A stretch of 64,000 bases of DNA from JALOOX01 sp964557955 (GTDB taxonomy: Bacteria; Desulfobacterota; Syntrophobacteria; Syntrophobacterales; Syntrophobacteraceae), in assembly GCA_964557955.1 (NCBI GenBank), contig CAZLCS010000014.1, positions 47,823 to 111,822 of the forward strand, in the 5' to 3' direction. Position 1 is the first letter of the stretch; each line of letters starts with the position of its first letter. The position numbers and the translations under genes were made by a program. The notes beneath the pieces are model-generated. The model worked only from the letters and a program-made list of their open reading frames with translations. It ran no database searches and was not told the origin of the DNA. Below are positions 7,775-16,238 of the stretch, one piece after another.

Positions 7775-9562
7775 CTAGGAATCTTTCCGAGTGTCGATTT
7801 CTGATGTGCCGAAAGGGAAGTCGCGGTAATGTTCGCGGATCAGCTCGTCCAGGTAGGCATCAGGCTGCACTACAGACTTCCTGGGAAGAACGAACTGCCT
7901 CTGTCCGCTGCGTTCGTGGATGAGCTTGAATCCATAGTCGAAGTCCGCCGAGATCTCCTTGCAAAGGGCCATTGCGGTCAAATCCCGCTGGAGCGCCTTA
8001 CGGATGATTTCATTCACTGCTTCATCATCGTAATGAATTTCCAGACCATGCTTTTCCTGAAAATCGTCTTCAAATACGCGGACCTGGTTGTAAAGCAGGA
8101 TAATGTCGTCAAAGATGCCTTCGATGGCCTGATCCGTACGGATGTGATGGTCCAGGGCAATGTCCACTCGCTCGGGTGTGAACACCAGCGGGTAACTGCT
8201 GATGTAATGAGATTTCTGAACCATCTGACTGTAGATCCTGGATTTCTCCTGCTTCACGATCTCACGGTACGTGGCGGCCCTCTCAACAGATTCAGGATCC
8301 GAAATGAGGCCTTCCAGTTCTTCCTCGGGATGCTGTACCACTTCGGGGGTGACCACGAAATACGAGACTTTGGTGCTCGGCAGCTTCTTCTCGTAGGGGA
8401 GCAGGACCCGCTCGATCACGCTGACCAGCCCTCGAGCCCCGGTCTTTTCTGCATAGGCCTGTTCTGCCAGCATGCGCAGGGCTCGGTCTTCAAACTGAAT
8501 ATCAATGCCGTAGCTTCGAAAATCTTCCTTCTTTCCCAGGATGATGGGATTGTTGGGGTTTTTCAGTATTTCGTGGAGGTCGTTCACTTCAAGGGCTTCC
8601 AGCACAGCGATCACTGGTATGCGTCCAACAAACTCGCTCTCGAACCCGAAAGCGATCAGATCCTCGGCCTTGGCGAGCCGATTGAACCGGAGCTCATCGC
8701 CCTTGCTCTGGATCTGCGCTCCGAAACCGATCTCCTGACTCTGCAGTCGCTTCTTGACGATGGGAGCCAGGCCATTGAAGGCACCGCTCATGATAAACAG
8801 GATGTTGCGAGTGTTGATGGTCCGCTTCTCGCGTTTTCCAGTCTTCCGATAACTCTCAAGGGCCTGAAGCTGGGAGATCGGATCGTGGGGAACCTTGAGA
8901 TCCACCTCCGTTTCTTCCATGGGCTTCAGCAATGCCCGCTGTACGCCGGCCCGTGAAACGTCCGGGCCGAAGAAGTGGCCCGACGCCGCGATCTTGTCGA
9001 TTTCATCGATGTAGATAATCCCGTACTGAGCCAGCTCCAAATCGTCATCCGCCTCAATGACAAGCTCGCGCACCAGGTCTTCCACATCCCCGCCCACATA
9101 CCCCGTCTCGCTGAACTTGGTCGCGTCACCCTTCACAAATGGGACACCGAGCTTCTGTGCAATGAGCTTGATGAGGTAAGTTTTCCCGACACCGGTCGGT
9201 CCCAACAGGAGAATGTTGTTCTTAATCCTCCCGACGGTTCGCGGTCGGCCGCGTTTGCCTTTTCGATTCAGCTGCTTGATGCGGTTGTAATGGGTACAGA
9301 TCTTTGTCGCCAGTATCGCCTTGGCCTCGTCTTGTTTTATGACGTATTGATCCAAATAGGCTTCCAGCTCTTCGGGTTTCATGTCAAATCGAATGCGATC
9401 GATCCCGCCTGGCCCCTTTTTGTCCTCGTGGGTCTCCTTCCCCTGGGGAAGCATCATGGGAGAGATCACCTTGATTCTATAGCCGTACTTTTTGGAAAGG
9501 TAGTCGCTCAGCTCTTTCTCGAGCTCTTCCTGGTTCGGCACTTTCTGAGAATCATCAGCCAT
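7775..9562 (-). CDS. ClpX-like AAA+ ATPase lacking the zinc-binding domain
   Basis: Predicted unfoldase related to ClpX. From ATG at 9562 it has 595 residues: a short N-terminus without the four-Cys zinc domain of ClpX, Walker A GPTGVGKT (121-128), a pore loop GYVG (154-157), Walker B IIYIDEID (182-189), and an IGFGA loop (278-282) like the ClpP-docking IGF loop of ClpX. After the ClpX-type C-domain it extends about 150 residues further than ClpX (normally about 420). ATG at 9562 has GGAAAG seven bases upstream and lies about 50 bases after a predicted start point; the earlier GTG at 9634 lies upstream of that start point and is rejected. It leads the ahbC-hemB-ahbD cluster. Whether it works with ClpP or alone cannot be told here. 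Confidence 0.83.
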   Translation of the reverse strand: MADDSQKVPNQEELEKELSDYLSKKYGYRIKVISPMMLPQGKETHEDKKGPGGIDRIRFDMKPEELEAYLDQYVIKQDEAKAILATKICTHYNRIKQLNRKGKRGRPRTVGRIKNNILLLGPTGVGKTYLIKLIAQKLGVPFVKGDATKFSETGYVGGDVEDLVRELVIEADDDLELAQYGIIYIDEIDKIAASGHFFGPDVSRAGVQRALLKPMEETEVDLKVPHDPISQLQALESYRKTGKREKRTINTRNILFIMSGAFNGLAPIVKKRLQSQEIGFGAQIQSKGDELRFNRLAKAEDLIAFGFESEFVGRIPVIAVLEALEVNDLHEILKNPNNPIILGKKEDFRSYGIDIQFEDRALRMLAEQAYAEKTGARGLVSVIERVLLPYEKKLPSTKVSYFVVTPEVVQHPEEELEGLISDPESVERAATYREIVKQEKSRIYSQMVQKSHYISSYPLVFTPERVDIALDHHIRTDQAIEGIFDDIILLYNQVRVFEDDFQEKHGLEIHYDDEAVNEIIRKALQRDLTAMALCKEISADFDYGFKLIHERSGQRQFVLPRKSVVQPDAYLDELIREHYRDFPFGTSEIDTRKDS

Positions 9563-9619
9563 TTTGAGCCTTTCCGAAGTCAGCAGCTGTAAACACGCAT
9601 GAAAGCTACGTTCGAACAT

Positions 9620-9647
9620 AGTATAACACTCCACTGCCTCATTTCAA
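9620..9647 (-). promoter_or_regulatory. Sigma-70-type promoter for the clpX-like/ahb cluster
   Basis: Read on the minus strand, TTGAAA (9647-9642) and TATACT (9625-9620) are separated by 16 bases; each hexamer matches consensus at five of six positions. The expected start point near 9613 leaves a leader of about 50 bases before ATG 9562, which fixes that start against the longer ORF. Confidence 0.6.
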
Positions 9648-10119
9648 CCGAAGCAGACGGTGAACGAAGGCTGGTCAAGGATCGAGCCTTGTGGGAAGGG
9701 GGTAGAGATCCCGTCTAAGCCTCGGCAGAGAGGCAACAGCTGATGAAGAAGATGTGGCAATCGCACAGCTTCCAGCTTTTCAACGTGCCGAACCGCTGCT
9801 ACAAAGAAAGCGTCCCGGAGGTATTGATGGATGCAGGGCGGCCATCGCATTGCCACACCTGGCTCGGCTTCATCATGTGAGCAATCCAAAGGCCCAGCCG
9901 GAATTCTTGAAGACAAGCGCTTCGACATGCTGCATTGCCCACTCAGGGGGACGCCATGATCTTTCGTTTTTCCGACATATGCTCAAGGCTGGAGGGTGCA
10001 GACTGGAGATTGTGGGGAGCCAGGTAAAGCGATCTCCTGAAATGCTTTCAAGCCGCGAGTCTTTTTGGATCGATGGCCGGAGTTATCCGCTTGGCGCCGG
10101 GGCGCAGGCGGACCTCCGG
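9648..10119. other. Intergenic region, no gene recognised
   Basis: About 470 bases between the isochorismatase-like gene and the clpX-like promoter, both on the minus strand. I saw no convincing ORF, tRNA, strong terminator hairpin or repeat on either strand. Confidence 0.5.
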
Positions 10120-10692
10120 TCAATCCCGCTGGTCGAAAATCCGACCCAGAAGCTCTTCGGCGCTCAGGACTTGCAGCAGGGGATGAAGGGGAGTTCTCCG
10201 GTAGGCATCCAGAACGGTCCCGTGGTGCTCGGGTCGATGAGCCGCACAGCAATCTTCGATGATAACAGCCCGGAAATCGTGGCTGAGCGCATCCAGAACG
10301 GTCGCCATCACGCAGATCGGAGTCGCAATGCCTGCTACGGCAACAGTGTCCACATTCAGTGTTCTCAGGGTTTGGTCCAAATCCGTTTTGAAAAAAGCAC
10401 TGAAGCGGCGTTTCGGCACAACGTGATCCTGAGGTTCCCGGTGCAGATCAGTGATCACCTCTTCTCCGGCGGTTCCTCTCAAGCTGTGAGGGGACATCTT
10501 CCCCTTGAATATGAAGTCATCAGGGAGAAAACTGTCACATGCGTAAACCACCGGCAGACGCCGTCCATGAAATTGATCAATCATCCGGTTGAGCTTGGGC
10601 AGGAAGCTTCTGGCAGCGAGCACGACAGGGGTGTCCGGATGCCTTTCGAAGGTATCGCGCAAGAGGTCTACGACAATCAGGGCTGGTCTCAT
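10120..10692 (-). CDS. Isochorismatase/nicotinamidase-like cysteine hydrolase
   Basis: Small cytosolic hydrolase of the cysteine-hydrolase superfamily that contains nicotinamidase and isochorismatase. The 190-residue protein shows all three catalytic positions: Asp in VVDLLRDTF near residue 8, Lys in PKRRFSAFF near residue 95, and the nucleophile Cys in GIATPICVMAT near 128. The Cys-dependent triad excludes the isochorismatase domain of EntB, where it is replaced. Substrate is unknown: nicotinamide salvage, ureidoacrylate or another amide are all possible. The gene stands alone, 61 bases after the response regulator gene transcribed in the same direction. Confidence 0.85.
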   Translation of the reverse strand: MRPALIVVDLLRDTFERHPDTPVVLAARSFLPKLNRMIDQFHGRRLPVVYACDSFLPDDFIFKGKMSPHSLRGTAGEEVITDLHREPQDHVVPKRRFSAFFKTDLDQTLRTLNVDTVAVAGIATPICVMATVLDALSHDFRAVIIEDCCAAHRPEHHGTVLDAYRRTPLHPLLQVLSAEELLGRIFDQRD

Positions 10693-10753
10693 TTCACTTC
10701 CTCCCCTACCGGGTGCGAAGCATTGATCCTGCGGGCGGGGTGCCCGGGACCCG

Positions 10754-11425
10754 TCAGGCCTCTCCCGAAGGCTTGGTGATCAGCCCTTTATCCATGGCGA
10801 AGGCCGTCAGAGATGATACATTGTGAAGATCCAATTTTCTCATAAGATTGGCGCGATGCTTTTCCACGGTCTTGGCACTGATGCAAAGATAGTCGGCGAT
10901 GGCCTTGTTCTTGTATCCTTCCGCGATCATTTTCAGGACTTCACGCTCACGCTGAGTCAAAGTATCCCAGGATGTGCTGGATTTGAGCTGCTTCTTCCCT
11001 TCAAGATAACCCTCGATCACCTTGTCCGAGACACTGGGGCTCAAGTACGTCTTCCCCTCGAGCAAACACTGGATGGCGAGCATCAGTTCATTGTGGGTGG
11101 CGTCCTTGATGACGTACCCGTCGGCGCCGGCTTTCAGCGTCGCCAAAATATACTCCTCAGTCTTGTGGACGGTCAGGGCAAGGATCTTGATTTGCGGCAT
11201 ATGCCGCTTGATCTCCTGGATGGCTCCCATCCCATTCATGCGAGGCATGGAGAGATCCATCAGGATCAAGTCGGGCTTGAGGCTCTCGGCCAGTCGCACC
11301 GCCTCCAGGCCGTCTTGAGCCTCTCCAATGACCTCAAGGTTCGGGTTGGAGGTCAGAAGCATCCGAAGCCCCTCCCGAAGGATGGTATGATCCTCAGCCA
11401 GAAGCACCTTCTTGGCAGTTTTCAT
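10754..11425 (-). CDS. NarL/FixJ-family response regulator (orphan)
   Basis: Two-component transcription regulator of 223 residues. An N-terminal receiver domain (about 6-120) has the acidic pocket E11-D12, the phosphoacceptor D57 in LILMDLSMP, the Thr switch in ALTVHK and the conserved Lys in YVIKDA. A C-terminal LuxR-type helix-turn-helix (about 150-215) carries LTQREREVLKMIAEG and ISAKTVEKHRANLMRKL. GAGGG stands before the ATG. No histidine kinase lies next to it; the gene upstream is divergent. Its targets cannot be read from the sequence. Confidence 0.94.
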   Translation of the reverse strand: MKTAKKVLLAEDHTILREGLRMLLTSNPNLEVIGEAQDGLEAVRLAESLKPDLILMDLSMPRMNGMGAIQEIKRHMPQIKILALTVHKTEEYILATLKAGADGYVIKDATHNELMLAIQCLLEGKTYLSPSVSDKVIEGYLEGKKQLKSSTSWDTLTQREREVLKMIAEGYKNKAIADYLCISAKTVEKHRANLMRKLDLHNVSSLTAFAMDKGLITKPSGEA

Positions 11426-11684
11426 CGATTACCCTCCCTCTTCGCCCTGGCAATCCAAATGATCGGGCCACTCAGTTCTCATCCCAGCCTTTCCGGACGC
11501 GGCGGCTATTGAGATGTGATTCCGATATGTTGACGTGATGCTTATCATAGAATGGACGAAATGAGCACGAATTTTGGCCAGAAATGCTCGGCGCTCCTGC
11601 GGCATCTGTCTCAGCAGAAACAGCAAGCAGCAATGGATCTTTGCGAAGCTTTCATCATTCAGCACGGGGGAGGGATGCGTTGAA

Positions 11685-12158
11685 ATGAAGACATTGGTTC
11701 TCGGCATTGGCAATCTCCTGCTGTGCGATGAGGGCATTGGGGTCCATGTGGCTCGAGCTCTTCTCCGTGAGGAGCTGCCTGAAGAGACCGAAGTGCTGGA
11801 CGTGGGGACCGCTATTCTGGATGCCCTGCCTGCGATCGAGTCGGCTCAAAGGATCATCGTCGTCGATGCCGTCAAAGCGGACGGTGAGCCGGGAACGATC
11901 TACCGCATGCCCTTCGACTCATTTGCACCATCGCCGGTCATCGCTTCGATGCACGGCTTCGACCTGTCGAGGGTATTGGCTCTTGCCGGACGGGGCGACC
12001 ATCCTGAGATCACGGTCATCGGTGTCGAGCCCGGTGTCGTGGACTGGTCGCTGGATCTGTCATCAGCTGTTGAGGCAGTCCTGCCCCTGGCGGTCCGGGC
12101 TGTTCGAGAAGAAATCCTCAGGGACATCGCCGATCCACCGGTCGAGGGAAGCTCCTGA
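11685..12158 (+). CDS. [NiFe] hydrogenase maturation endopeptidase (HyaD/HycI family, M52)
   Basis: Cytosolic protease that removes the C-terminal peptide of a [NiFe]-hydrogenase large subunit once nickel is inserted. The 157-residue protein matches the family's size and keeps the three nickel-sensing positions E16 (CDEGIG), D61 (VVDAVK) and H90 (SMHGFD), as in HybD. ATG at 11685 is chosen over an upstream frame extension because GGGGGAGGG precedes it and the GxGN motif then starts at residue 7. No hydrogenase structural or hyp genes are in the window, so its substrate enzyme must be encoded elsewhere. Confidence 0.9.
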   Translation: MKTLVLGIGNLLLCDEGIGVHVARALLREELPEETEVLDVGTAILDALPAIESAQRIIVVDAVKADGEPGTIYRMPFDSFAPSPVIASMHGFDLSRVLALAGRGDHPEITVIGVEPGVVDWSLDLSSAVEAVLPLAVRAVREEILRDIADPPVEGSS

Positions 12159-12213
12159 GAAGGCTATGGCGCCCCTTCCCAGAGCTTCTGGTGACCCGGC
12201 CCGGAGAGGAGCT

Positions 12214-13137
12214 CTAGGGTCCATTCAAATCGAAAGTATCGGCCACGCGAAAATTGCTTTTCCCATCAGGGGTCTGCACCGTTGTGACCCGGGCACGGCG
12301 CCCGTCTACGCTGACACACACGATGGTCTGGCGCATGTCGCTGTGGGTATTTTGACCTGCGTTGCCCACGTTGATGACAGGAATGCCTTCCAGCAGTTCA
12401 GGGAAGCGTGTCCGATGGTAGATGTGTGTGTGCCCGAAAAAGAGGGCGCGGATGCGGGAGCGGTGTTTGAGCAGGATTCCCCAGAACGGGTCCTGCTCCG
12501 TGTCCCAGGGAAAGAAGGGTTCATGGAACCCCAGGAAAACATGATCGACTGAGGCCGCGGATTCGATGGCCCGGCTTAACCACTGGAGAGCCTTGGGGTT
12601 TGCGCCTGATCTCTTGAAATCTGCATATTGATCCAGGATGATGACCCGTGCATTCCTCCAATCGAACCAATATGAAAGGCCTGACTTCGAAAAGCGATTC
12701 AGCGTCTGAATGGAAGATGCGGCGGCAGGAAGGATCTTCGCCTCGATCAGTCTAACATCCAGATTGCTTTCATGGTTGCCTCGCGCCGGAATAAAGAGCG
12801 AATGAGTATTCTCAAACGTCTTTTGAAACATACTGAAATTCACGCTGACGGGTGACAGGTCGCCCAAGACAAGAATGAAGTCCGCCCTTTTCCCCCGACT
12901 CTCTCGGCCCACCGTGGGGGTCTTGATTTCATTGAGCACGTTCAGATAGGAGCTGAAACCGGAATGGATGTCGGAAATCGCGGCAAAGCTCCACTCCAGC
13001 TGCGCCCAGGCTGATTTTGTGAAGAGTATTCCACACAGGGCGAATGCGAGCCCCACCCAGAGAAGCGGGCGCATTCCCCGCTTCCCGATGCGCCGCATGA
13101 ACAGGGCAGTTGATGAATCTGTTGCTGACGGATTCAC
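12214..13137 (-). CDS. Calcineurin-like metallophosphoesterase, membrane-anchored
   Basis: Predicted two-metal phosphoesterase of 307 residues. A hydrophobic segment (about residues 22-45, ending KSAWA) is a signal peptide or anchor that places the enzyme outside the cytoplasm. The five metallophosphoesterase blocks are present in order: SDIHSG, GDLSPV, RGNHES, a His block (FLGFHEPF) and FGHTHIYHR. ATG at about residue 14 (MRRIGK) is an alternative start that gives a tidier signal peptide. The substrate is unknown; the DedA and TVP38 genes upstream on the same strand suggest a link with membrane lipids, but that is inference. Confidence 0.85.
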   Translation of the reverse strand: MNPSATDSSTALFMRRIGKRGMRPLLWVGLAFALCGILFTKSAWAQLEWSFAAISDIHSGFSSYLNVLNEIKTPTVGRESRGKRADFILVLGDLSPVSVNFSMFQKTFENTHSLFIPARGNHESNLDVRLIEAKILPAAASSIQTLNRFSKSGLSYWFDWRNARVIILDQYADFKRSGANPKALQWLSRAIESAASVDHVFLGFHEPFFPWDTEQDPFWGILLKHRSRIRALFFGHTHIYHRTRFPELLEGIPVINVGNAGQNTHSDMRQTIVCVSVDGRRARVTTVQTPDGKSNFRVADTFDLNGP

Positions 13138-13202
13138 GGGACTTTACCGGTCGGGCTCCAGAGGGTTTCACTGCACTCGGCAAAAGGTGCTGCAAAGGGC
13201 GG

Positions 13203-13817
13203 CTAGCGTGCCTGCTTCCTGACAAGCCGGCCTCGAAAGAACCAGGCCGTACCCGCCATGATCATCAGGACGACGACGATATCCACCTGGTGAGAGTAAC
13301 GCTGTACGCTGCTCCAATGCTCCCTCAGAACCATACCGCAGTAGAGCAGGAAGGAGTTCCAGATGGTAGCCCCGACGGCCGTCACAAGGATAAACGGGAT
13401 CAGGGGCATCCTGCCCACGCCCGCAGGAATGGAGATCAGATGGCGCACCACCGGGATGAAGCGGCTGACGAAAATCGTGAGCACACCGCTCCGTCGACTG
13501 AAAAATCTCTCGGTGATGACCAGGTCGTGCTCATCTAAAAGCAGGTACTTGCCCACACGAAGCACCAGGGGTTTTCCGCCGTAAGCGCCCATGAAATACG
13601 AAGCCAGCGAGCCAATGATCGAACCCAGGCTTGTGGCAAAAACCGCTGCGCCCAGACTCCATTTGCCGTCTGCGACCAGGAAACCCACGAAGGGCATGAC
13701 CGCTTCGCTCGGGACGGGGGCAATCATGCTTTCCAGGGCCATGAGAAAGGCCGCTCCATAGTAGCCGCTTACATCGAGGCAATAAACGGCGAGGCTCGAA
13801 ATCTTTTCAGTGAGCAT
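13203..13817 (-). CDS. DedA-family inner-membrane protein
   Basis: Polytopic membrane protein of 204 residues with the VTT/SNARE-associated fold. Conserved DedA features are the early acidic patch and re-entrant loop region (ESMIAPVPSEAVMPFVGF), the FSRRSG-FVSRFIPVVRH segment, and the PAGVGRMP motif. DedA proteins act in lipid (undecaprenyl-phosphate or phospholipid) translocation and membrane potential homeostasis. It lies 65 bases upstream of the metallophosphoesterase and in the same direction, so the two may be one transcript. Confidence 0.92.
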   Translation of the reverse strand: MLTEKISSLAVYCLDVSGYYGAAFLMALESMIAPVPSEAVMPFVGFLVADGKWSLGAAVFATSLGSIIGSLASYFMGAYGGKPLVLRVGKYLLLDEHDLVITERFFSRRSGVLTIFVSRFIPVVRHLISIPAGVGRMPLIPFILVTAVGATIWNSFLLYCGMVLREHWSSVQRYSHQVDIVVVLMIMAGTAWFFRGRLVRKQAR

Positions 13818-14064
13818 GCAAACTCCTGTCTGACAAATGTGACAAAGTCAATGCATCAGCATCGGCTTGCTCGATTACGTTAGGCAATAATCGTACCGAT
13901 TGTCCGAGAGAAAGTCGGATTTGCTGTTGGGGAAGCCAGACACTTGGATCGGCTTCAGAGTCTCTGAGCTCCATTGAATTGCCGAAATCGGGGATGCGAT
14001 GATCGGATCTATTTGAGGCAACGGCACATCAAAATGTCGGCAACGTTCATGTCTTCGATCGCCA

Positions 14065-14850
14065 TCAGATGATGCTGTTGGTTCTCCCAACGTCTTTCTT
14101 GCATTGATGGCGTGTATGCAAAGTATGAAAATAGCGCTCAAGCCTCTCCCGAAAGACATAGAACAGCACTGCAAAAAGCCCGGCTACGCCGACGAGGATC
14201 GAAAGCTTGCCATACTGGTGATAGCGGATGAACCCTCCCCCCAGCGTCAGGAGAATCGTACCAAACAGACGACCGACGGTGCTCACGGCCAGGAATTCGA
14301 AAGTCGTGAGACGACCCAGGCCAAGGATGAAACAGAGGTAGTCTTTCGGGAAACCCGGAATCAGGAACAGCACGAAAACCAGAAAAAGTCCCTTGTGGTG
14401 AAGCAGATAATCGAACCGTTTTATCAGGGACTCATCGATGAACTTCTCGAGGAAGGGTCTCCCGAAAGTCCGGGAGAGGAAGAAGGCAAGAAACGAACCA
14501 AGGACCAATCCGACGGTCGACAGGAAAACCCCCATTACGGGCCCATACAGGTAACCACCGATCAGTCCCGTGACTTCTCCGGGTATAGGGGCCAGGACCA
14601 CCTGGGCCGCCTGCAAAAGGATAAAACCGGCAAAGGCCAAAGGCCCCAGAGACTCGAGAAACTCCAGGATCTCCTGCCTGCTGAAGAAGAATCTGAACAC
14701 ATCCGTCTGGTACAGAATGATGGTCACGCCAATGAGAAAAAGCAGCACCAGGAGTTTGATCCAGACTCCGTTCTTTCTGCCTCCAGTTTGGGCTTGTTGC
14801 TCAAGCGGGCATTCGACAATCTTGGACGAGGGTGTTCTTTCTCCAGTCAT
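14065..14850 (-). CDS. TVP38/TMEM64-family membrane protein
   Basis: 261-residue integral membrane protein with the VTT domain. After a charged N-terminus (about 28 residues) there are five or six hydrophobic segments; the family motif region reads APIPGEVTGLIGGYLYG, followed by GSFLAFFLSRTFGRPF and the second re-entrant block FLIPGFPKDYLCFILGL. This is a sister family of DedA, and the DedA gene lies next on the same strand, so the pair probably arose by clustering of related lipid-scramblase-like proteins. The precise function in bacteria is unknown. Confidence 0.9.
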   Translation of the reverse strand: MTGERTPSSKIVECPLEQQAQTGGRKNGVWIKLLVLLFLIGVTIILYQTDVFRFFFSRQEILEFLESLGPLAFAGFILLQAAQVVLAPIPGEVTGLIGGYLYGPVMGVFLSTVGLVLGSFLAFFLSRTFGRPFLEKFIDESLIKRFDYLLHHKGLFLVFVLFLIPGFPKDYLCFILGLGRLTTFEFLAVSTVGRLFGTILLTLGGGFIRYHQYGKLSILVGVAGLFAVLFYVFRERLERYFHTLHTRHQCKKDVGRTNSII

Positions 14851-15137
14851 GTGCCTCCAACTAGCTCGTTGTGGGTGCTCCCTGCCGGGGGATCACCGAA
14901 TCAGAAGACGAGCAGCTTTCCTGCCATCATGAAATCGAACCTGTCCTTTCGGGGGAGTAAGGATATGCGGCCATCTGTATAACATCATCGGACGTAAGAT
15001 GCAAAGCCCTGACGTTGCATAATCCATTCCCTACCAGAAAGCCCATTGCTGGACCAAGGTTTCCAGTCGGCACGCCGGTTTGCAGTCGTTGCCTCTCCCA
15101 AAAAAGGGTGAGGAGACTTCGAAACTTCCTTGTGGTA

Positions 15138-15995
15138 CTAGAAAACCCCTCGATAAAAAGCCAGCCTTCGAGCTGCGGGCTCGAAAAGCGTCCTGACGCC
15201 CGCTTGCTCCTCGACATCCATCGGGTGGAAAGGCCTTGCCGCATCAGCAAGCTCCACCACGTGCGCCGGAGCTGAGCAGCCCACGATGATCACCGAGACA
15301 TCCTGTGACAATGCAAAGCGGATGAGTGTTCGAGCGGTGATCCCCACTTTAGGGGCAAGATAGTGACCGCCCCCCAACACCTTCATGCCGATGATCGCCA
15401 AGCCCTTTTCGCGGGCTGCCGGCAAAGCAGACTCCAGAAATCCCCCCAAAACCGCTTCGATCGGATTCACCGGCATCATCACCGAGTCAACGGGCCATTC
15501 CTTCACCGCTCGTGTGAGGATTTCCGGGTCGTGATGACCCGTCACACCAATGAGCTTCGTCTTCCCGGACTGCCTGGCCTGGACGAATGCTTCAAGGGCT
15601 CCCCCGGGACCGCTGATCTGTTTCAGATCCTTTTCTGTCCGAACATCGTGGATCTGCCAAAGGTCAAGGTGATCCGTGTTCATGGTCTTGAGAGTGCGCT
15701 CCAGGTCGGCCAGGGCTCCCGACCTGGTTCTTTCGGCAGATTTGCTGGCCTGAAAGATCTCTGAGCGCAGATTCGGATGCTGCCTCCACACCTGGCCGTA
15801 ATAGCCTTCACTGCCTGCATAGACTCGAGCACAGTCGAAATAGGTGATGCCCTGGCGGAGGGCCTCGTGGATGACCGCCGCCGCCCTTTCATCCTGGCCG
15901 TGGGTTCTCAATATGCCTTCACCGCCCAACCCTACGAGACTGACCAGCCGCTCAGTGCTCCCGAATCGTCGTGTTTCTATATCGGAATGATTCAT
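15138..15995 (-). CDS. Aldo/keto reductase family oxidoreductase
   Basis: Predicted NAD(P)H-dependent oxidoreductase with a TIM-barrel fold, 285 residues. Catalytic tetrad regions are visible: an Asp/Tyr block (YFDCARVYAGSEGYYG), a Lys strand (SEIFQASKS) and the His motif in LDLWQIHDV. The C-terminal cofactor region is short. ATG at 15995 is chosen because GGAG stands seven bases upstream; the first available codon, TTG 16007, overlaps that site. The protein resembles the predicted reductases (AKR with ferredoxin-like relatives) but lacks a C-terminal 4Fe-4S domain. The substrate cannot be inferred. Confidence 0.88.
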   Translation of the reverse strand: MNHSDIETRRFGSTERLVSLVGLGGEGILRTHGQDERAAAVIHEALRQGITYFDCARVYAGSEGYYGQVWRQHPNLRSEIFQASKSAERTRSGALADLERTLKTMNTDHLDLWQIHDVRTEKDLKQISGPGGALEAFVQARQSGKTKLIGVTGHHDPEILTRAVKEWPVDSVMMPVNPIEAVLGGFLESALPAAREKGLAIIGMKVLGGGHYLAPKVGITARTLIRFALSQDVSVIIVGCSAPAHVVELADAARPFHPMDVEEQAGVRTLFEPAARRLAFYRGVF

Positions 15996-16238
15996 GCTTT
16001 GCTCCAATGCCCCCTTTTCGTCCGGGGTCGGGCTGAAGTGAAGAAACGCTTTTGCGTCAAGGGATCTGGCTGGAAGGAACCGGCATCCGCACTATTTGAA
16101 TCGGATGGATGAAGCTGAGCTCGCCTGGGACCAAAGCAAGTGGAGCTGCGTCAATAGAAGAATGCCGAATGAGCTTCGGGGCGCGTGGCTTCCTGTGGTG
16201 GCCCGGCCGAAGCCCGGATGCGGCTTCCATGACAGACG

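Noticed and set aside
9563..9634. Longer start (GTG 9634) for the ClpX-like gene
   Set aside because: It lies upstream of the predicted transcription start and lacks a ribosome site, while ATG 9562 has one.
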